Of a stretch of 6,792 nt of DNA, positions 4,566-6,792 are shown piece by piece; within the stretch, counting starts at the first letter, position 1, and each line of letters opens with the position of its first letter. The notes below the pieces were generated by a model. The model was not told the DNA's origin and did no database searches. It saw only the letters and a program-made list of their open reading frames with translations. Location: contig JAUVYS010000069.1 of assembly GCA_030602965.1 (NCBI GenBank), forward strand, positions 1-6,792, read 5' to 3'. Source of the stretch: Candidatus Bathyarchaeota archaeon (GTDB taxonomy: Archaea > Thermoproteota > Bathyarchaeia > RBG-16-48-13 > JAGMEO01). A program made the position numbers and the translations under genes.

Positions 4566-5297
4566 TTGACCAGAAAGTCTAGAATGTTTCATTTGGATAC
4601 GGATTATCCGATTGAAACGTGGAATCCCATTGTGGGTTGCAAACACCATTGTTATAGTGATGGATGTTGGGCTGCAAGAATTGCATTAAGACTTAAGGAA
4701 AATCCATACGTGAAACGATACAGAGACGGATTCGATCATCCTAAGCTGATTGAACAAGAATTGAAGAAAGTGTGGAAGCCTAATGTTGTAGTATTCGTTG
4801 TGTCCATGGGCGATATGTGGGCAGCATATATTAAAGATGAGTGGATTGATCAAGTGTTGAAAGCTTGTAGGAATAGCCCTGGAACAATCTTTTTCTTTGA
4901 GACTAAAAATCCGATGAGATATTATGACTGGTTGGAGTTAATTCCTGAAAATGTGATATTGTCATCGACTATTGAGACAAACAGGGACTATAATCTTTCA
5001 GAAGCTCCAGAGGTTAAAGAAAGATACTTAGCGATGAAACAATTGCAATGGCAGAGTAAGCATGTTTCGATAGAGCCGATAGTTGATTTTGACTTAAAGG
5101 TAGTTGTTAGATGGTTTAGAGATATTGAACCGATAATTGTTTCTGTAGGTTATGATAACTATGGGTGTGGATTGCCTGAACCATCATTATCTAAAACTAT
5201 GAAGTTGATTGGGGAATTGAAGAAATTTACAAAGGTTGAAAGAAAACAACTAAGAGAGAAAAAGGATCTATCACCGTATCATGTTATCAAACTATAA
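4566..5297 (+). CDS. DUF5131 (phage Gp37/Gp68-like) protein, radical-SAM-like cysteine cluster with unusual spacing
   Basis: A 243-residue member of the DUF5131 family, frequent in phages and archaeal accessory regions; its reaction is not established. The family hallmark TWNPIVGC is at 18-25, with cysteines C25, C29 and C34. Other family blocks: SMGDMW (80-85), FFFETKNP (109-116), SSTIETN (133-139), VSIEPI (167-172) and VGYDNYGCGLPEP (194-206). The alternating strand-helix pattern suits a partial TIM barrel, and the three cysteines suggest an iron-sulfur cluster. However, spacing is C-x3-C-x4-C, whereas canonical radical SAM enzymes have C-x3-C-x2-C. Length is normal for the family and it appears intact. 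Start shown is TTG 4566; ATG 4584 (Met7) is an alternative that loses no motif. It is tail to tail with the methylase, 14 bp apart, so the two are not one operon. A role in nucleic-acid modification or defence is inference from context. Confidence 0.85.
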   Translation: MTRKSRMFHLDTDYPIETWNPIVGCKHHCYSDGCWAARIALRLKENPYVKRYRDGFDHPKLIEQELKKVWKPNVVVFVVSMGDMWAAYIKDEWIDQVLKACRNSPGTIFFFETKNPMRYYDWLELIPENVILSSTIETNRDYNLSEAPEVKERYLAMKQLQWQSKHVSIEPIVDFDLKVVVRWFRDIEPIIVSVGYDNYGCGLPEPSLSKTMKLIGELKKFTKVERKQLREKKDLSPYHVIKL

Positions 5298-5311
5298 TTT
5301 AGATTGATTGA

Positions 5312-6792
5312 TCATTTCCAACGGTCTAAAGTTCCATGCGTAACAGTCTCTGAAAACGCTTTTAAGACTAATTCCGATATTTTTTCTAATTCAGTTTTTA
5401 ATTCATCTCTGATTTTTCTCCTAATAACCCCTATTGAATTATATTGCTTGGATAATGAGGGAAGAATGCTTTCAGCTTTTTTTTTGCATTTTCTACCAAA
5501 TTTAGCTAGTTCAACATGAGTGGATTTTTGAGAATTAAAGTCGGGTATGGGAAGGTCTAAAACCTTTTTATGGATATCTCTTGGACCAAAAAGACCTCTT
5601 GATTGCATTCCTTTTATCAAATTATCTACGATGGGAGCGTTTAAAACTGAAGATAAGAAGTACGCTTCATCAGCATTATCTGTTTCGTAATAATATGTTT
5701 TTGTATCTGCTACAAATCCATTTAAAGGAATATTAATACCATCAATATCAACATCAAGATTATCTTTTTTTAAATCAATTAAGCAAGAAGCAATGTATGT
5801 ACCAGACGTCAAGTAAAGAACTTTGAAACGAATGTTATGATTCTGTTCAGTTAATTTATTTCGATAATTTAACCATTCAACAGCTGTATTTTTTTCAGCT
5901 TTTGATCCTCTTAATTCATGCCACTTACTTTCTGCATTGAATATCCAATTAGAAAGACCTATATAACCAAGTTCTTTTGCTTCTTTTTCATTAATTATTT
6001 TAAATTTATTTTTCTTTTTCATAACTGGCAAAACTGTAATTAGGAATGGCAAATGAGCAAAGGGAACAACTTCAGATCCTCTTAAAGTAGCATATAAAAA
6101 CTGCTTTTCAATATTATCTTCAAATATAACTTCTTTGTAAGGTGGTTTAGCATATTTGATTATTTTTTGTGAAGTTACTACATTTGGCTTATTCGGATCA
6201 AGTCCAAATCTTTTATGTTTCTGAATATTTACAAACCAAAAATTTCTTGGAACTAAACTTGCTCCTTGATTAAAATACCTTTTATAATTACTTCCTTTAG
6301 GTGAAATCTGTATCTTTCTATCCAGTAGGAATGTTCTTTTCCCAATTTTGTTCAGATAATATTTCTTATTAACAATTTTCAATAAGTTTTTTGCTTCATC
6401 AAATGAAGTATTTTTATTTTTTAATTTACCAGAGAAATGTTTCCCTTTAATAGGGTATTTTGTTTTATTATTAATTGAACCAAAAACTACACAAGCATTG
6501 ATATTAAAAAGCGGACTAACTTTTTCTAAATCAAATATCTTTTCAATTTTCATTTGAGGGAAGAATTTACCACTTCTAAACTTTTCATGTTGGTCTGAAG
6601 AAAATATTCCTCTTGGCATTACAAAACCAATTTTTCCTTTATCTTTCAAATAGAGATGAGATCCTCTAGAAAAGAAGAGAGTGGCTACCTCCATATGGGT
6701 CATTAACTCTACCTTCTCACTTGGAAGAAGCTGGTACATTTTAATAATTTGTTCTTTAACAAATTCTTGATAATCTGTACCAAGAAATCTAT
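5312..6792 (-). CDS. N-6 adenine DNA methylase, C-terminal part (5' end beyond window)
   Basis: Methylates adenine in DNA using S-adenosylmethionine. The frame runs open to the right edge, where RFLGTDYQEFVKEQII precedes the Met at 6739, so that Met is internal. Counted from it, residues about 1-90 finish the Rossmann catalytic domain (LYLKDKGKIGFVMPRGIFSS, then LFNINACVVFGS), typical of sequence just after the NPPY motif in large Eco57I/PglX-like methylases. The NPPY and SAM-binding motifs themselves lie outside the window. About 100-345 form the variable target-recognition region. Residues 349-400, with YYYETDNADEAYFLSSVLNA and GLFGPRDIHKKVLDLPIP, are the conserved closing part of the recognition domain. 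The last 70 residues are helical and charged. No internal stop or frameshift. Whether it belongs to a restriction, BREX-like, DISARM-like or orphan system depends on genes to the right. Confidence 0.9.
   Translation of the reverse strand, partial: RFLGTDYQEFVKEQIIKMYQLLPSEKVELMTHMEVATLFFSRGSHLYLKDKGKIGFVMPRGIFSSDQHEKFRSGKFFPQMKIEKIFDLEKVSPLFNINACVVFGSINNKTKYPIKGKHFSGKLKNKNTSFDEAKNLLKIVNKKYYLNKIGKRTFLLDRKIQISPKGSNYKRYFNQGASLVPRNFWFVNIQKHKRFGLDPNKPNVVTSQKIIKYAKPPYKEVIFEDNIEKQFLYATLRGSEVVPFAHLPFLITVLPVMKKKNKFKIINEKEAKELGYIGLSNWIFNAESKWHELRGSKAEKNTAVEWLNYRNKLTEQNHNIRFKVLYLTSGTYIASCLIDLKKDNLDVDIDGINIPLNGFVADTKTYYYETDNADEAYFLSSVLNAPIVDNLIKGMQSRGLFGPRDIHKKVLDLPIPDFNSQKSTHVELAKFGRKCKKKAESILPSLSKQYNSIGVIRRKIRDELKTELEKISELVLKAFSETVTHGTLDRWK

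Noticed and set aside
5304..5519. 71-codon plus-strand ORF
   Set aside because: Antisense to the conserved C-terminal part of the methylase; Ser/Phe/Leu-rich composition is what the opposite strand of a charged helical region gives.

Overview
The window looks like part of an archaeal chromosome carrying an integrated mobile element. The lineage cannot be fixed; Bathyarchaeia-like or a related group is only an impression. Archaeal evidence: AT-rich DNA, TATA-like boxes about 26 bp upstream of likely starts instead of bacterial -35/-10 promoters, few clear Shine-Dalgarno sites, GTG/TTG start candidates, an integrase with C-terminal zinc ribbons, and an AbrB-type mini-regulator.

Layout. (1) 2-889 (+): the C-terminal catalytic half of a tyrosine recombinase, cut by the left window edge and ending in a double zinc ribbon. 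(2) 999-2339: three minus-strand genes. These are a single-pass membrane-anchored protein (999-1742), a 52-residue AbrB/SpoVT-like protein (1804-1962) that is easily missed because of its size, and a 75-residue zinc-ribbon protein (2112-2339). (3) 2340-2610: a divergent promoter region. (4) 2611-3456 (+): an unrecognised 281-residue protein, convergent with a 139-residue coiled-coil plus winged-helix protein (3526-3945, -). (5) 3946-4565: 620 bp without a credible gene but full of inverted repeats, including two diverged copies of a hairpin-containing unit. (6) 4566-5297 (+): a DUF5131 (phage Gp37/Gp68-like) protein, tail to tail with (7) the C-terminal part of an N-6 adenine DNA methylase (5312-6792, -), cut by the right edge.

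How it may work together. The most informative signal is a 12-bp motif, ACTTTCCACRTG. It occurs in the promoter regions of the zinc-ribbon gene, the 281-residue gene and the winged-helix gene, and in front of the last it is completed to an 18-bp perfect palindrome. This suggests that the three genes form one small regulon, probably controlled and autoregulated by the winged-helix protein (inference). With the integrase and AbrB-like protein it fits the core of an integrated plasmid or provirus. The DUF5131 and methylase genes at the right resemble defence or modification cargo, but their partners lie outside the window.
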